Source: a virus
Virus record (IMG/VR): IMGVR_UViG_3300036859_000059
Span: 1 to 44,970 of that record
Length of the DNA stretch: 44,970 nucleotides
Reading direction: 5' to 3' (one strand)
The notes below the pieces were generated by a model that saw only the letters and a list, made by a program, of their open reading frames with translations, searched no databases and was not told where the DNA came from. A program made the translations under genes and the position numbers. Shown one piece after another: positions 27,836 to 36,900 of the stretch. How positions within the stretch are numbered: the stretch's first letter is position 1; every line of letters begins with the position of its first letter.

Positions 27836-29265
27836 CAGCACGTCGCGTCTACCAGCCCAGACCCTACTTCGATCTGGTCATGGACTTCCTGGCCGAAGTC
27901 CGGCGGTGTGGTCTGTTCCTGCCCATGGGCTCGGGCAAAACCAGCCTGGTGCTCAGTCATCTGGATATCTGCCACAACGTGCTGGGCGAGTCTGCGCCAT
28001 CGCTGGTGCTGGCCCCGCTGCGCGTGGCGCGCGACGGCTGGGCCACTGAGGCGGCGAAGTGGCAGCACCTGTCCGGGCTCGATGTGATCCCCATCACTGG
28101 CACGGCTGAAGAACGCAGGGCCGCGCTGGCGCGCGACGCCCAGGTGTACACCACCAACTACGACAATCTGTTGTGGCTAATGGAGTACTTTGAGAAGGCA
28201 CGCAGGGCCTGGCCATTCCGGCGAGTCATCGCCGATGAGAGCGTGAAACTGAAAGGCTTCCGCACGCGCCAGGGTACCGTGCGTGCACAGGCCCTGGCAG
28301 AAGTGGCTCACACTCTGTGCACAGATTGGATCAACCTGTCTGGTGCTCCGGCTCCGAACGGCCTGAAGGATCTCTGGGGCCAGACCTGGTTTCTCGATAA
28401 GGGCGAGCGCCTCGGCGCCAGCTATTCTGCTTTTGAGAGCCGCTGGTTCGGATGGCGCAAAGTGGTTGATGCACTAAGCCGCAAGATGGATGTGCAGCCG
28501 GTCATCTTCCCCCACGCCCAGGACGACATCATGGGCCGCCTGGCCGACATATGCCTGAGCATCAAGATGTCGGACTATTACGACATGCGCGAACCTATCG
28601 TCAACGTGATTGAAGTGGATCTACCCGCCAGCGCGCGCAGCAAATACCGCGACATGGAGCGAGAATTCTTCATTGAATTCGAGAATGGCCAGGATGTCGA
28701 AGCGTTCAGCGCGGCGGCCAAATCACAGAAGCTGCTGCAACTGGCCAATGGCGCGGTCTACCTGGACCCCGAACGCTACGGCGCGGGGGTGTGGATCGAA
28801 GTGCATGAGGCCAAGATGGAAGCGCTGGAGTCCGTGGTCAACGAAGCGGCAGGCACCCCGGTGCTTTGTAGCTATCAATTTAGGAGTGATCTAGTCCGGT
28901 TGATGAAGCGATTTCCTGACGGTGTTGATCTATCCACCCAAGCCGGAATGGAAAAGTTCAAGGCAGGCCAATCGCCTATCGGCTTCGGGCATCCGCAGTC
29001 AATCGGCCACGGTGTCGATGGCCTGCAGGACGTGACCTACATCTGTTGCATGTTTGCGCAGGATTGGAATTTAGACACGCACGATCAATTCATCGAACGC
29101 ATAGGCCCGACACGGCAAATGCAATCGGGGTTTGACCGTGACGTGCATATGCACTACATCGTCGCCCGCAACACGGTTGACGAGCTGGTGATGGCCCGGC
29201 GCGCTACGAAGCGTAGCGTGCAGGATTTGTTTTTAGAATATATGAAGGAGCGAAAAAATGCATAG
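27832..29265 (+). CDS. SNF2-like superfamily 2 helicase
   Basis: The 477-residue protein has motif I GLFLPMGSGKTSLV (GSGKT 33-37), motif Ia LVLAPLRVARDGW, a DEAH-box variant ADESVKLKG (Asp135, Glu136), motif III LSGAPAPNGL, and C-terminal motifs including GFGHPQSIGHGVDGLQ and QFIERIGPTRQ (motif VI arginine). It is a DNA translocase of the SNF2/phage helicase group, about the usual length. It probably works with the VRR-NUC protein on DNA structures. Unlike prim-pol it has no replicative loader signature. Confidence 0.88.
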   Translation: MTARRVYQPRPYFDLVMDFLAEVRRCGLFLPMGSGKTSLVLSHLDICHNVLGESAPSLVLAPLRVARDGWATEAAKWQHLSGLDVIPITGTAEERRAALARDAQVYTTNYDNLLWLMEYFEKARRAWPFRRVIADESVKLKGFRTRQGTVRAQALAEVAHTLCTDWINLSGAPAPNGLKDLWGQTWFLDKGERLGASYSAFESRWFGWRKVVDALSRKMDVQPVIFPHAQDDIMGRLADICLSIKMSDYYDMREPIVNVIEVDLPASARSKYRDMEREFFIEFENGQDVEAFSAAAKSQKLLQLANGAVYLDPERYGAGVWIEVHEAKMEALESVVNEAAGTPVLCSYQFRSDLVRLMKRFPDGVDLSTQAGMEKFKAGQSPIGFGHPQSIGHGVDGLQDVTYICCMFAQDWNLDTHDQFIERIGPTRQMQSGFDRDVHMHYIVARNTVDELVMARRATKRSVQDLFLEYMKERKNA

Positions 29266-29641
29266 TCAAAATACACCGTTTAAATTTAGACCCTTTGACG
29301 GCCAGCCGTGGCTTGACGACGCAATGTCTGGCAGCATGTACCGCGAGCGCAATCCTCTGACGAGATGGAGTTATAACCCGTGGACTGGTGCCAGACGCGA
29401 GCAGCTTGATACTATTGGTGATCCGCTGGGCGAACTGATCGTGCCGCCAGGCGTGGCGGTTTTTAGCCACAATGTGCGCCAAGTTAAGTTCGGCCCACCA
29501 ACAAAAGCGCAGACCGCCAATCCGGCGCCCGTGTTCTATGAAGTAACCATCAAGCACGGCGAAGAAAAAAGTACGCTGAGCGGCACCGACAAAGAAACGC
29601 TCGGCCGACTATGCGTCGCAATTCTTAGGGGCATGAAATGA
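29258..29641 (+). CDS. Unknown protein
   Basis: The 127-residue protein is not recognised. It begins MHSQNTPFKFRPFDGQPWLD, has an aromatic N-terminal half (RWSYNPWTGARREQ) and a beta-rich C-terminal half (PVFYEVTIKHGEEKSTLSGT) followed by a helix. It overlaps the helicase end by eight bases and the next start by four (ATGA), so it belongs to the same transcript. No cysteine, membrane segment or signal peptide. Confidence 0.72.
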   Translation: MHSQNTPFKFRPFDGQPWLDDAMSGSMYRERNPLTRWSYNPWTGARREQLDTIGDPLGELIVPPGVAVFSHNVRQVKFGPPTKAQTANPAPVFYEVTIKHGEEKSTLSGTDKETLGRLCVAILRGMK

Positions 29642-30195
29642 CCGAATTTGTTTGGGGGGTGATTGCCAGGCTGGTGTCGAGCCGTCTGGGTTTCATGCTG
29701 ATTGCCAAGCACGCTCTGCGTAGGGCAAATAAAGGTGTGCGGATGCTGGATATTGTGTCAGGTGGCGACACGTACATGCGCCGTTACTGGGTGTTCAACC
29801 CCTACCCGGCGAGCAATCAGAAATTCTGGTGGGGCCGATGGTTGCCGTCAATCAGACTGCATCACATTCTGCTGCCCGACTCAGACCGCCATCTGCACGA
29901 TCATCCTTGGGCTTTCAGAACGATCGTGCTGGATGGCTGGTATCTCGAAGAGAGACAGCACGGGTACCCCATGCTGTTTAAGGGATTCACATCAACCATG
30001 AAACCCGGCGAGTTCCATCGAATCGCCAGCGTCAGCCAAGGTGGCGTATGGACTTTGTTCTTTACCTGGAAATATCAGGAACCATGGGGTTTTCAAGTCG
30101 ATGGCAAAAAGGTAGTATCAAGGGAATACCTGGCCGATAAGGAATTTCACAATGCCGTTTACGCCAAAGCAAAATCGACTATTCAGGGCCGCTGA
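29638..30195 (+). CDS. Cupin-like protein
   Basis: The 185-residue protein has RLHHILLPDSDRHLHDHPWA followed by FRTIVLDGWYLEE and MKPGEFHRIA: a cupin-type metal site with His-x-His-x-x...Glu...His spacing. The fold is shared by sugar and amino-acid modifying enzymes and dioxygenases; such phage proteins are uncharacterised. An N-terminal hydrophobic stretch (VWGVIARLVSSRLGFMLIA) may be a helix near a membrane. It lies at the end of the replication operon and overlaps a small gene at its 3' end. Confidence 0.65.
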   Translation: MTEFVWGVIARLVSSRLGFMLIAKHALRRANKGVRMLDIVSGGDTYMRRYWVFNPYPASNQKFWWGRWLPSIRLHHILLPDSDRHLHDHPWAFRTIVLDGWYLEERQHGYPMLFKGFTSTMKPGEFHRIASVSQGGVWTLFFTWKYQEPWGFQVDGKKVVSREYLADKEFHNAVYAKAKSTIQGR

Positions 30196-30322
30196 GCATA
30201 ACCCAGCGTTGGCCAAACGTCTGGGGATCTCCGGATCTGTTGCTGGCAAACTGGCCCACGAAGGAATCAAACGCTCTATCAACGAACCGAAAGCGCAGCC
30301 TCACGGCACTCGGCGTAAGTGA
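30152..30322 (+). CDS. Small basic protein at the end of the early operon
   Basis: The 56-residue frame starts MPFTPKQNRLFRAAEHNPAL, continues AKRLGISGSVAGKLAHEG and ends in a basic GTRRK. The opening resembles small phage proteins that begin 'MPF.SKAQ..LF.AA.NP.LA'; their role is unknown. AAGGA lies eight bases before the ATG. It overlaps the cupin-like gene by 44 bases in another frame, and its last 44 bases overlap the o-spanin gene on the opposite strand. Confidence 0.72.
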   Translation: MPFTPKQNRLFRAAEHNPALAKRLGISGSVAGKLAHEGIKRSINEPKAQPHGTRRK

Positions 30323-30500
30323 TTGCCAGGTCAATGAATCTGGCCGCCAAAGCCCCCATGGTTTTATCCACCAGGGGGCTTTGTTCTGGGCAGCTTGCGA
30401 TCACCAGCGGGCTTACGCCCGGTGAGCGCGGCGTTTGCGTTGTCGAACACGCCATCAGTGAGAGCACAGTCAACATAGCGGGTATCAGTCTTGATTTCAC
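30279..30500 (-). CDS. Outer-membrane spanin lipoprotein (Rz1-like)
   Basis: The 73-residue protein starts at the GTG at 30498-30500, six bases after a perfect AGGAGG; KSRLIPAMLTVLSLMAC is a lipoprotein signal peptide whose lipobox LMAC puts the lipid on Cys18. The mature part has a proline- and serine-containing linker (STTQTPRSPGVSPL) and a helix. It begins inside the Rz gene in another frame and extends past its end, the overlapping spanin layout. With Rz it bridges both membranes and fuses them in the last lysis step. It has more sequence after the linker than lambda Rz1. Confidence 0.82.
   Translation of the reverse strand: MKSRLIPAMLTVLSLMACSTTQTPRSPGVSPLVIASCPEQSPLVDKTMGALAARFIDLAITYAECREAALSVR
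30349..30382. terminator. Convergent terminator inside the spanin genes
   Basis: AAAGCCCCC (30349-30357) and GGGGGCTTT (30374-30382) form a perfect nine-bp stem around a 16-base loop. It lies 27 bases after the last plus-strand gene and within the end of the spanin genes, so it can stop early transcripts entering the lysis region. Read on the minus strand it follows the Rz stop. Confidence 0.75.
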
Positions 30501-30717
30501 GTTCAACCTCCTGCCGGATGGTGGTGTTGATGGGCCGGTTTTTGGCGATGGCTTCTGCTGCGACAGTGCTCATTACCGCCCGGGAGTCGGCCACGATCTT
30601 GTCTTCGCGTGCACGCTTGGCGTACTCGCGATCCTCGCCGACGCTGGCGCCATAGAGAAAGCTGCTCACTGAGATAACGATGAACGCCAGGCCGGTGGCG
30701 ACCGTGAGCGGGTTCAT
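30364..30717 (-). CDS. Inner-membrane spanin (Rz-like)
   Basis: The 117-residue protein has one N-terminal membrane anchor (LTVATGLAFIVISVSSFLYG, residues 4-23) followed by a charged helical periplasmic part (REYAKRAREDKIVADSRAV, then TTIRQEVEREIKTD) suited to coiled-coil pairing. This is the i-spanin design. It lies after the endolysin, overlaps the o-spanin gene in another frame, and its ATG overlaps the stop of a 29-codon frame. With Rz1 it would disrupt the outer membrane at lysis. Confidence 0.85.
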   Translation of the reverse strand: MNPLTVATGLAFIVISVSSFLYGASVGEDREYAKRAREDKIVADSRAVMSTVAAEAIAKNRPINTTIRQEVEREIKTDTRYVDCALTDGVFDNANAALTGRKPAGDRKLPRTKPPGG

Positions 30718-30803
30718 TCGTCATCATCCTTCGGCGCGGGCATCCGCGGGAGGCCCAGGTTAAGCCAGTACTCGGCCCAGAGTTTTGGTAGAAGTAGCCA
30801 CAT
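30714..30803 (-). CDS. 29-residue peptide between endolysin and spanin
   Basis: The frame starts MWLLLPKLWAEYWLNLGLPR and ends KDDDE. It begins on the TAATG junction with the endolysin stop and ends in an ATGA overlap with the Rz start, so it fills the gap exactly. GGAGG stands seven bases upstream in the end of the endolysin gene. The tryptophan/leucine-rich start could lie on a membrane. It may serve mainly to couple translation of the spanin, or be a small lysis protein. Confidence 0.5.
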   Translation of the reverse strand: MWLLLPKLWAEYWLNLGLPRMPAPKDDDE

Positions 30804-31351
30804 TACAGAACCTCCATGCCAATGGTGTAAAGCGCCTTGCGCTCGGCCCAGCCATTGCTGTCGCCCACGGTGAATGTCTTTTTGCCACGGTTGATGATGT
30901 CGCACACACCGTCGAAGTCAAGCCTGTCAGCCCAATCGTTGAGGTTTGTGTTTGACCAATAGAAGCCGGCGCTGCGGGCGGCATTGTCTGGCAGGGCCAA
31001 CAGCTCAGGCTGGGCCAGCAGGTCGAGCCCCATCATCTTGCCGTATCTGGCATAGTTATCCCGCCCAGTAGTCTGGAATAGCCCCCTGCCACGGAACTTA
31101 AACCCGTCGCCTGGTAGCAAGTTGCCAAGATCCCGACGCCCCTCGTATCGGCGCTGCGCGTCAGTCGGGCCCCACAACTCAGTAAGATATTTCATCCCGC
31201 CGGACTCGTGGCCGATGTTGGCCAGGAACGCCGCTACGCGGTGCTTCTCGATGATGCCGAATTCAAAGCACGCGCGCTCGATGGGCTCAAGAAAAATCTT
31301 TGCACGGTCGATGCGTGCGCCCGTGGCTAGGGCCAGCTGCTGCGGGGTCAC
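30803..31351 (-). CDS. Endolysin, glycoside hydrolase family 19 type
   Basis: The 182-residue protein is a chitinase-like lysozyme: FLANIGHESGG with Glu49, RRYEGRRDLGN with Glu70, and GFKFRGRGLFQTTGRDNY, the GH19 substrate cleft. It would cleave peptidoglycan glycan strands once the holin opens the membrane. No signal peptide or SAR segment is visible, which fits release through a holin. The start is GTG in a GTGA overlap with the holin stop. Length is usual for phage GH19 lysins. Confidence 0.92.
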   Translation of the reverse strand: MTPQQLALATGARIDRAKIFLEPIERACFEFGIIEKHRVAAFLANIGHESGGMKYLTELWGPTDAQRRYEGRRDLGNLLPGDGFKFRGRGLFQTTGRDNYARYGKMMGLDLLAQPELLALPDNAARSAGFYWSNTNLNDWADRLDFDGVCDIINRGKKTFTVGDSNGWAERKALYTIGMEVL

Positions 31352-31725
31352 GGCTTGTCCCTACCACTTTGAGCGAAATGGCCAATGACCTCGAAGGGCT
31401 TTTTTCTGAACTTCTTCAGCATCACTGCAGCCCCGCTTGCAATTGACCAGCCGGTAGCGCCCATCAACCCGTCAACGGCCACGCGGTGCCCATGCCGAGC
31501 GTGGTCAAGGAACGAGAACAGACTGGTCGTTTGCAAAAAGTCGAAGACCACATCGCCGAATAAATAGCTCATGGAGAATGCGCAGAAAATACGGACAAAC
31601 GCATCCTTCTTCGTCTTCGGCCAATCGACGGCGATCATGATGCCAGCGCCAACAGCAGCAGGCAGAAATTTGACGAGCAGGGCCGCCAGCGCAGAGGCTG
31701 CGTGCCCCGAGGGATTTTCTTGCAT
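31348..31725 (-). CDS. Holin
   Basis: The 125-residue protein has three hydrophobic segments (about 10-32, 45-66 and 88-105), short charged loops and a basic C-terminus (KKFRKKPF), the look of a class I holin. It precedes the endolysin with a GTGA overlap. Of two possible starts I prefer the ATG at 31723-31725 with GGAG nine bases upstream; an ATG five codons earlier could give a second form, as in the dual-start holins of lambdoid phages. It would set the time of lysis. Confidence 0.78.
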   Translation of the reverse strand: MQENPSGHAASALAALLVKFLPAAVGAGIMIAVDWPKTKKDAFVRIFCAFSMSYLFGDVVFDFLQTTSLFSFLDHARHGHRVAVDGLMGATGWSIASGAAVMLKKFRKKPFEVIGHFAQSGRDKP

Positions 31726-31744
31726 GTGATGGTGCTCCATGGTG

Positions 31745-33922
31745 TTACTCTAGTGAAACTGAATTGGCCAGATTGGCCGCCGGGAAACTAAAATTAAAGC
31801 TAGTTTCTGTGGTTTTGGCGAAGTTGAACCGCAAATCGCCGGTCGATTCAACAGTTACTTGGGCCAGACTGATGGTGCCAGTATCGTTAGCGAAAGCCGG
31901 TGCGCGCTGAATCTCGGCGGGCCGGAAGCCCACTGGCAAAGTGGCGATCAAAGTGCCATTGGCGGTAGTTCCGTTTTTAACCGCGCCCCAAACATGCACC
32001 ATGCCGTCCGACGACTTCATGAACTGCAATGTGGCCGTGCCGCCCGCGAAGGCTACCCAAGAATTAAGCAGGGTTGCAGTCTTGACCACCCCCATGGTGC
32101 CAACACCGTTGTCGGTGATCTTGGTCGCCATGGCCGAACTGTAGGTATTAGCCCCCACGCGCACATCCGTACAGTCTGCACCGATATCCATGCCCAGTGT
32201 CCCGGCGTTATCGCTCAGCAGCACGTTGTCCTCTACCAGCGTACCCTTGCTGTTGCGCAGCCGAAGCAAAGTCGCCGCGTCGCTCGCACCAAAACGGGAG
32301 ATCAAATTTTCTTTGATAACGCCGCCGTAAATCACACCGTTCGCGCCGGTGACATTGACCACAGCGCTATCATTATTGACCACAGACCCTACTGTTGAAT
32401 GCTCACAGTTGTTGCCGATAAAACGGTAACGCGATCCTGCATCAAGTTTAAGGGCGCCCCAGTTCGCCGTGATGTTGTTGGCCTGCATCTCCAATAGTGA
32501 AGCGCCAGCCACCAATGATGCGTGCACGCCGATACGGGAACCTGTCAGGATGCTGTGGACGACCGAGATTGAATCGCCGCTACTGTCCAGTTTCAGCCCA
32601 CCTTTGAGCACGACGTTTTGAAACAGCGCTGCGTAGAGCCCGCCGTTCACGTTGTTGGCCGGGTTGTTGAGGTGGAAGAAGGCGTAGCCAGTGGCTCCGC
32701 TCCCCTGCCCAATCATCACGTCACGCAACGTGAACTTACCAAGGTTGGCGCCAACCACCTGCGTGTCCGCAAATATGCCGTTCTGGCCTTCGCGCAAACC
32801 GGTAGCAGGGTCGTGCAAACAGAAGCCACTGTAGCGAACAAGCGTGTGGTCTGCTGTCACTGACGGCGTTATGGAGATTGTTTGGTCAGTGGACGCAGCA
32901 AGCGCCGGGTTTATGGCAGTGTAGACACCGCCGTCCCCGTCGATAAACATAGGCTTTGTGATGGCGATACCGGCCCCGCCGCTTGCGTCGATTTTGTAAG
33001 TGCCGGTGTTGACGCGCAACGCCCCGCCAAGCCCGTCAAACGAGGCAAATACGGAGCGCAGCGTGGCCCCGTCGTTCGTAGTGCCGTCTGCTTTTGAGCC
33101 GAACTGTAAGACAGTTTTTTCTGACAGGTCTACCGACTTCCAGCGCGCGCCGTCTGTGGCTACGATAACCGTGCCACCGTTGTCCGCTGTGGTTGTGTCT
33201 GTCGAGTCATACCAGAAATGCCCGCCGCCCCGTCCCGCCGCGTAGTACCCGGTCACAAACGCTCGGGTGAATTTTGTTTTATCGACGGCTTTCAGCGCAG
33301 TGATCGAATCGACAACTCGGCCCACCGAATTCGTCAGGATATTGGCGAGCGTGAACGTAGCGTGGCTGACGAGTGCCGCGCCAGTGGGTTCGAATAGATC
33401 CTCACGCAACCCAGCATCAGCGCCTGTACCGCTAGACACAAACGCTACGCCATCCGCGTCGAACATGAGGAACTTATTGGCCCGTGTCGCCACATCCGGC
33501 AGCGTCCCGAACCCGGCGCCAGTGGCGGCAGTATAGGCAAGAGATCTGTCTTGCTGCTCCTTGAGCTGCTGTATCAGGATGGCCAGTTTGTCGAAGCCGT
33601 CCTCTACCTGCTCAGCGCGGTAAGCCCCGCCGTCTGGTAGATCAATCGATTGCTCGTAAGCCGCATTTCCGATGATGATGAATGACACACCAACAGCAGC
33701 CACCACTGTAGGCACTATGAAACCGCCGGGGTTTGTGTCCTGGGTCGGGTTGACTGCGACGGTGTAATCAGTGTTGAGCACCAGATCGGTGTCAACACCG
33801 GCGAGTGTTTTCACAACCCGGATGTCCGTCTCTTGAAAAATGCGGAACGAAAACGGAAAGCTGGTTGTAACCCCATTGCCAAGCAGTGGGCCAGCTCGGC
33901 GCGTGGTTGATGGTACGGTCAT
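31745..33922 (-). CDS. Tail fibre / tailspike with beta-helix
   Basis: The 725-residue protein has a T7 gp17-like N-terminal attachment domain (GNGVTTSFPFSFRIFQETDI to about residue 125), a short linker, and from about residue 271 LQFGSKADGTTNDGATLRS, the usual start of a pectate-lyase-type right-handed beta-helix, to about residue 600. The last 110 residues form a knob from TLLNSWVAFAG onward, related to the C-terminus of the protein at 11561-12064. It binds, and may cleave, host surface polysaccharide. No catalytic residues can be assigned. GGAG lies seven bases before the ATG. Confidence 0.88.
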   Translation of the reverse strand: MTVPSTTRRAGPLLGNGVTTSFPFSFRIFQETDIRVVKTLAGVDTDLVLNTDYTVAVNPTQDTNPGGFIVPTVVAAVGVSFIIIGNAAYEQSIDLPDGGAYRAEQVEDGFDKLAILIQQLKEQQDRSLAYTAATGAGFGTLPDVATRANKFLMFDADGVAFVSSGTGADAGLREDLFEPTGAALVSHATFTLANILTNSVGRVVDSITALKAVDKTKFTRAFVTGYYAAGRGGGHFWYDSTDTTTADNGGTVIVATDGARWKSVDLSEKTVLQFGSKADGTTNDGATLRSVFASFDGLGGALRVNTGTYKIDASGGAGIAITKPMFIDGDGGVYTAINPALAASTDQTISITPSVTADHTLVRYSGFCLHDPATGLREGQNGIFADTQVVGANLGKFTLRDVMIGQGSGATGYAFFHLNNPANNVNGGLYAALFQNVVLKGGLKLDSSGDSISVVHSILTGSRIGVHASLVAGASLLEMQANNITANWGALKLDAGSRYRFIGNNCEHSTVGSVVNNDSAVVNVTGANGVIYGGVIKENLISRFGASDAATLLRLRNSKGTLVEDNVLLSDNAGTLGMDIGADCTDVRVGANTYSSAMATKITDNGVGTMGVVKTATLLNSWVAFAGGTATLQFMKSSDGMVHVWGAVKNGTTANGTLIATLPVGFRPAEIQRAPAFANDTGTISLAQVTVESTGDLRFNFAKTTETSFNFSFPAANLANSVSLE

Positions 33923-33978
33923 GGGTGTGCTCCAGGGTTTCGGTATTGTCGGTTTTTGTATCGGCTATAAGCGCACGC

Positions 33979-36900
33979 TCAGCGCGGTGGTCCGAACAGC
34001 AGGGCCAGCGGGTTGGCCGTCTCGCCCTCCTTCAGCGCCAGGAACCCCTCAACTGTGCGGTTGACCTGGCCTGCCGGGTAATGGAACAGCATGCCGCCCA
34101 CGTTATCCAGCGCTTTGAGCATGCCCTTGTCGATCTCGCCCTGCTCTGTCTGCTTGGCCAGCTTGGCCAGCTCGCTGAAGAAACGTGTACCGGCGGGACC
34201 CTGGTAGCCGCTGAATCCGCTGACAGCGGCGCCTGCTTCGCGTAAACCAACCATTGCGCCAAGCAGATAGCTCAATTGATCCCGAATCAGCTTCTCGGCC
34301 AGCTTGTCCTCGTCATCGCCCTTGCCGGTCAATGCTTCCTTCATCAGCGTCGTGAGTACTGAAGGCACAGAATACAGCAGCAGCATATCGACAGCAAAGC
34401 GCCCGGCCTGCAGCGGATTGCTGAACTTCGTCATGTTGTAGCGCTCGGCAGTCAGGTTGTATGTCGTGCTGAAGTAGCTATAGAAACTGGTGAACAACTT
34501 CTGCAGCGGGCCGCCGCGCTGCACGCGGGCCAGATCCCCGGTCATGCCGGATCCTTGCGCGTCGCGCACAGCCTGGTCGGCCTGAGCGATAGCTTCCGCC
34601 TCGAGCTCCTTCGGGTCCGTGATGCCGCTGGTGGCATATGCCTTTTCGTACTGGCCCAGCCAGGTGGGCATGTCGGCCACGATCTGCAGTTTCTGAATCA
34701 GATAGAAGTACGTCTCTTCCACCGCCGTCAGCTTTGCGCCCTGCACCTTGTTGCGGATCTCGTTGATCTCGCGGTTGATGGTCTGGCCGCGCAGCTTCAT
34801 GAACTCTGATTTTTCGTAGACATCTTTGACGCCACCCTCCATACGCGTGGCGTCGCCAATCCACCGGGCCAGGCCCTTGCCCACCCAGCGGGGGCCAATA
34901 CGCACCATGGATTGGGTGAGGCCCATGGGCTGCATCAGCGAAGTCATGGTGTTCCAGCCCAGACCCACGATCGTGGCGCCTTGGCGCAGGTGGTTGATGC
35001 CGCGTTCAAATTCAGATTGCGCAGGCACATCCCCGGCGGCGATGTCCTCGATTGCTTTCTTGAACTCGCGCAGCACTTCAGGGCCGACAGTCTCGCGGAT
35101 GGCCGACTCTATCGGGCTCGAGCGCACCAGGCGGTTGGCGTCAATCAGCCACTCATGCCAGGCCAAGTCATGGATGACCTGATCGACGTGCTGGAACACA
35201 ACGCCAATGTCTTTGCGCACCGCGCGGTTGACCGTCTCGGCCCGCGCTTTGGTATGGCCGCGCCTGGTGGTGGCCCGCGTGTACTGTCCCTGTAGCATCT
35301 GCTTCGTGAGCTCAGCTGCAGTATCTGCCTCCGCTCGGCTGCTGCGGTCTGGATCATATTTGATGGGGTAATAGCCGCCTGCAAGTTGGACCATCTCGCC
35401 GCCTTTAGCCGTTACCAGCAAAGGCTCTGCAGCTACCTTTTCAGGAGCAAGCCCAGAGATCCGTTCCTCTTTGGCCTTGACATCCGGCCAGTAGGTGTCG
35501 ATATGATCCCACACTTTTTGCACGAACTTCAGCTGCTCTGGCGTGAGCGTGGACAGCACGGCGTTGAGCTGGTGCTCGCTCCACTTGTCGCCGTCCATGA
35601 TGCGCTGCTTGTTGGCCGAGTTGCCGGAGTTCAGCGCCACGGCCAGCCGCGTTTCGAGCGACAGCGACTTGTTGATGGCCGGGATCTCCACCATCTCGCT
35701 TAGCTTGTTGTCCTTCAGGAACGGCGTGAATATCTCGGCCAGTTTCTCCGTGGCCTTCGCGCGCATCGTGGCTTCGTGATCTCCTGATTCGTTCATCGTG
35801 CGCGTGAAGACTTGCCAGAATGGGCCGCCATCTTTGAAGCCGTCTAGCTGCCGCACCAGGCTGCTCAGCTTGCGGTGCGAGCTGAAGAACCCGCGCGCAA
35901 AATCTGCCGCGCGGTCCTTTGCCGTGGGTGCGTTGACACGCACTTCGCGGGACTGTGTGGCGTTGTCCCTGATGGACTGCTCGATGCCTGCTATGATGGC
36001 TGCGAACTCGCGCTTGTCTTTGGCCTTCAGCAGTTTGTTTTTGAGGCGGCCCAAGTGCTCGATGTTTTTCACCGAATCGACGACGCCACGGAATTCTTCG
36101 ACGGTCAGCTCTTTGTAGGATACGCTGCGCGCTTCCTCGAGCAAGCTCTCTGGGACCACCGGGGTAAGGCCCATGTCTTCTTGATCCTTGACCCAAGCCG
36201 CCAGCGACTTGCGTTTCTCGATGGCGCGCAATGTCGTGCTGGTGCGCAAGTCGAAGCGCTCGAGTAACGTGTCGATCTGCTCCATGTAGTCGGCGGGCAG
36301 CGATTTGCGTCCGGCTTCCTTGTCAAACTTGCGCAGGTACTCAAGCGCTTTTTTGACTTCCGCTTGGACGTCCATCGTGTACGCGGCGGCGTAGTGGTTC
36401 AGCAACTGGTCCCGCTGGGCGGAGATGGCCGCCTGCGTGTCGCTGGCCGCCGTGGCTTCCGCCAAGCGCTTGGCCGCGCGGGCGCCAGCACCGGTAAACA
36501 CGGACGGTTTCAGGTCCATAATCTTGCGCCGCGAGATGATGTTCTGCGCGAACAGCTTGGCCGCCTTGAGCAAGACTTTTGCCGGTGTCTGCGCCTGGCT
36601 GATTGCCTTCAGGCCGGTGGCCATGAACCTGGCCCGGGCTTCATTCACGATAGCCTCTTCGGCTGCGCGCTTCATACCGGCTTCGGTCACGGTGTCGCCG
36701 TAAGTTTCCAGCAAGCGGGTGTCGGTCATGCCGTCGATTGTCTGATCTTCGGGGAAAGCGTTGACGATGGCGCGCACCATGGCGTCGCCGCTAGCGAAAC
36801 CGAAGAGCTCGGCCACCATGTTCGGATGCAGGCCCAGCTCGTCAGCTGTAATCAGATTGGTGGCCAGGTACCGCCAGGGGGCTGCAGGTCCATCCCCAAA

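Noticed and set aside
18853-30322. Integrase or phage RNA polymerase
   Set aside because: No product shows tyrosine or serine recombinase motifs, nor single-subunit RNA polymerase motifs; all large plus-strand genes have other clear identities.
31745-33922. Diversity-generating retroelement as in BPP-1
   Set aside because: The capsid genes are BPP-1-like, but no reverse transcriptase frame and no template/variable repeat pair near the tail fibre were seen.
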